NCBI GenBank assembly: GCA_913776825.1
Contig: CAJYPV010000005.1
Location: 1 to 41,816, forward strand
Origin: Burkholderiaceae bacterium
GTDB taxonomy: Bacteria; Pseudomonadota; Gammaproteobacteria; Burkholderiales; Burkholderiaceae_C
Length of the DNA stretch: 41,816 bases
Reading direction: 5' to 3'
Both the position numbers and the translations under genes were made by a program. Shown here piece by piece: positions 41,693 to 41,816 of the stretch. How positions within the stretch are numbered: position 1 is the first letter of the stretch; each line of letters begins with the position of its first letter. The notes under the pieces are model-generated. The model was given only the letters and a program-made list of their open reading frames with translations, searched no databases and had not been told where the DNA came from.

Positions 41693-41816
41693 TGAAGCGC
41701 CCCGGATTTTGAGGAGGCTCAACACTCTGAGAGGATTGAGCCATGAGCAAGTCGAACAAGTTCTCACCCGAGGTGCGCGAGCGTGCCGTGAGGATGGTGC
41801 AGGAGCACCGAGGGGA
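41693..41816 (+). mobile_element. Start of another IS3-family element
   Basis: TGAAGCGCCCCGGATTTT at 41693-41710 resembles the left inverted repeat of IS3-family elements of the TGAA-CGCCCCGG type, followed after 33 bases by an orfA start. The element runs past the window end, so its other end is not visible. Confidence 0.75.
41743..41816 (+). CDS. IS3-family OrfA, 5' end only
   Basis: The frame begins MSKSNKFSPEVRERAVRMVQ and continues to the window edge, the usual N-terminus of IS3-family OrfA HTH proteins. It is preceded by GAGGATTGAG as a weak ribosome site. Only about 24 codons are visible, so whether the gene is intact cannot be told. Confidence 0.8.
   Translation, partial: MSKSNKFSPEVRERAVRMVQEHRG

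Noticed and set aside
41288..41767. 159-aa minus-strand frame near the right edge
   Set aside because: It runs through the inverted repeat and start of the IS3-family element at 41693, and the translation has no domain features.
1..41816. CRISPR arrays, tRNA and rRNA genes
   Set aside because: I saw no regularly spaced 25-40 base repeats with unique spacers and no cloverleaf or rRNA-like sequence; the only repeats found belong to IS ends or short operator-like sites.

Overview
The window looks like the genome of a GC-rich betaproteobacterium, probably Burkholderiales (an inference from base composition, the malonate decarboxylase cluster with a TRAP transporter, and an IncP-like tra/trb fragment). 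The left ~25 kb is accessory DNA; the right ~17 kb reads as ordinary chromosome, closed by the start of another insertion sequence.

1-5.5 kb is a nest of insertion sequences. An IS3-family element (orfA 5020-5493, orfB from 5023 leftwards) is cut by an IS21-family element (329-4237, istA/istB) that left a 7-bp target duplication, CTCGGGG, at 322-328 and 4238-4244. Removing the insert rejoins orfB in frame (327 aa). A second IS3-family element (about 2613-4208) sits inside the tandem terminal repeats of the IS21 element.

5.5-11.4 kb is a conjugation remnant, AT-rich in its first half. It has a candidate oriT/operator region, a traK-position gene, a TraL/StbB ATPase, a TraM/StbC-position membrane protein, a KfrB-like protein, small membrane and lipoprotein genes, TrbL, TrbJ and an H-NS-like protein. 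No relaxase, coupling protein or VirB4/TrbE ATPase is present in the window. 11.4-13.5 kb carries a HEPN-domain protein and small unknown genes.

13.8-24.85 kb is the most interesting part: eight same-strand genes, mostly with overlapping stop/start codons. In order they encode an IetA-like AAA+ ATPase with a C-terminal HTH, an IetS-like subtilase, a sigma-factor-like protein, a 197-aa putative regulator, an 1142-aa fusion of ImmA/IrrE metallopeptidase, UvrD helicase and a Fe-S nuclease-like domain, a double ubiquitin-like/E2 fusion, a JAB-peptidase/E1 fusion and a DUF6527 protein. This looks like a composite defence operon joining two proteases, a DNA helicase, a transcription-control pair and a ubiquitin-like conjugation set. 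The parts are recognisable families; the combination under one transcriptional unit, and the possible protease-regulator-sigma circuit, are the novel proposal.

25.3-35.3 kb is a malonate catabolism locus: a LysR regulator (MdcR-like), TRAP transporter dctPQM and mdcACDEGBH. It should import malonate, load it on the MdcC acyl carrier and decarboxylate it to acetate and CO2. 35.3-40.7 kb holds three minus-strand genes: a nucleotide pyrophosphatase/phosphodiesterase, a GreA/GreB-family factor and a large dihaem lipoprotein with two discoidin-like domains. 40.7-41.7 kb has no convincing gene, and the last ~120 bases begin another IS3-family element.
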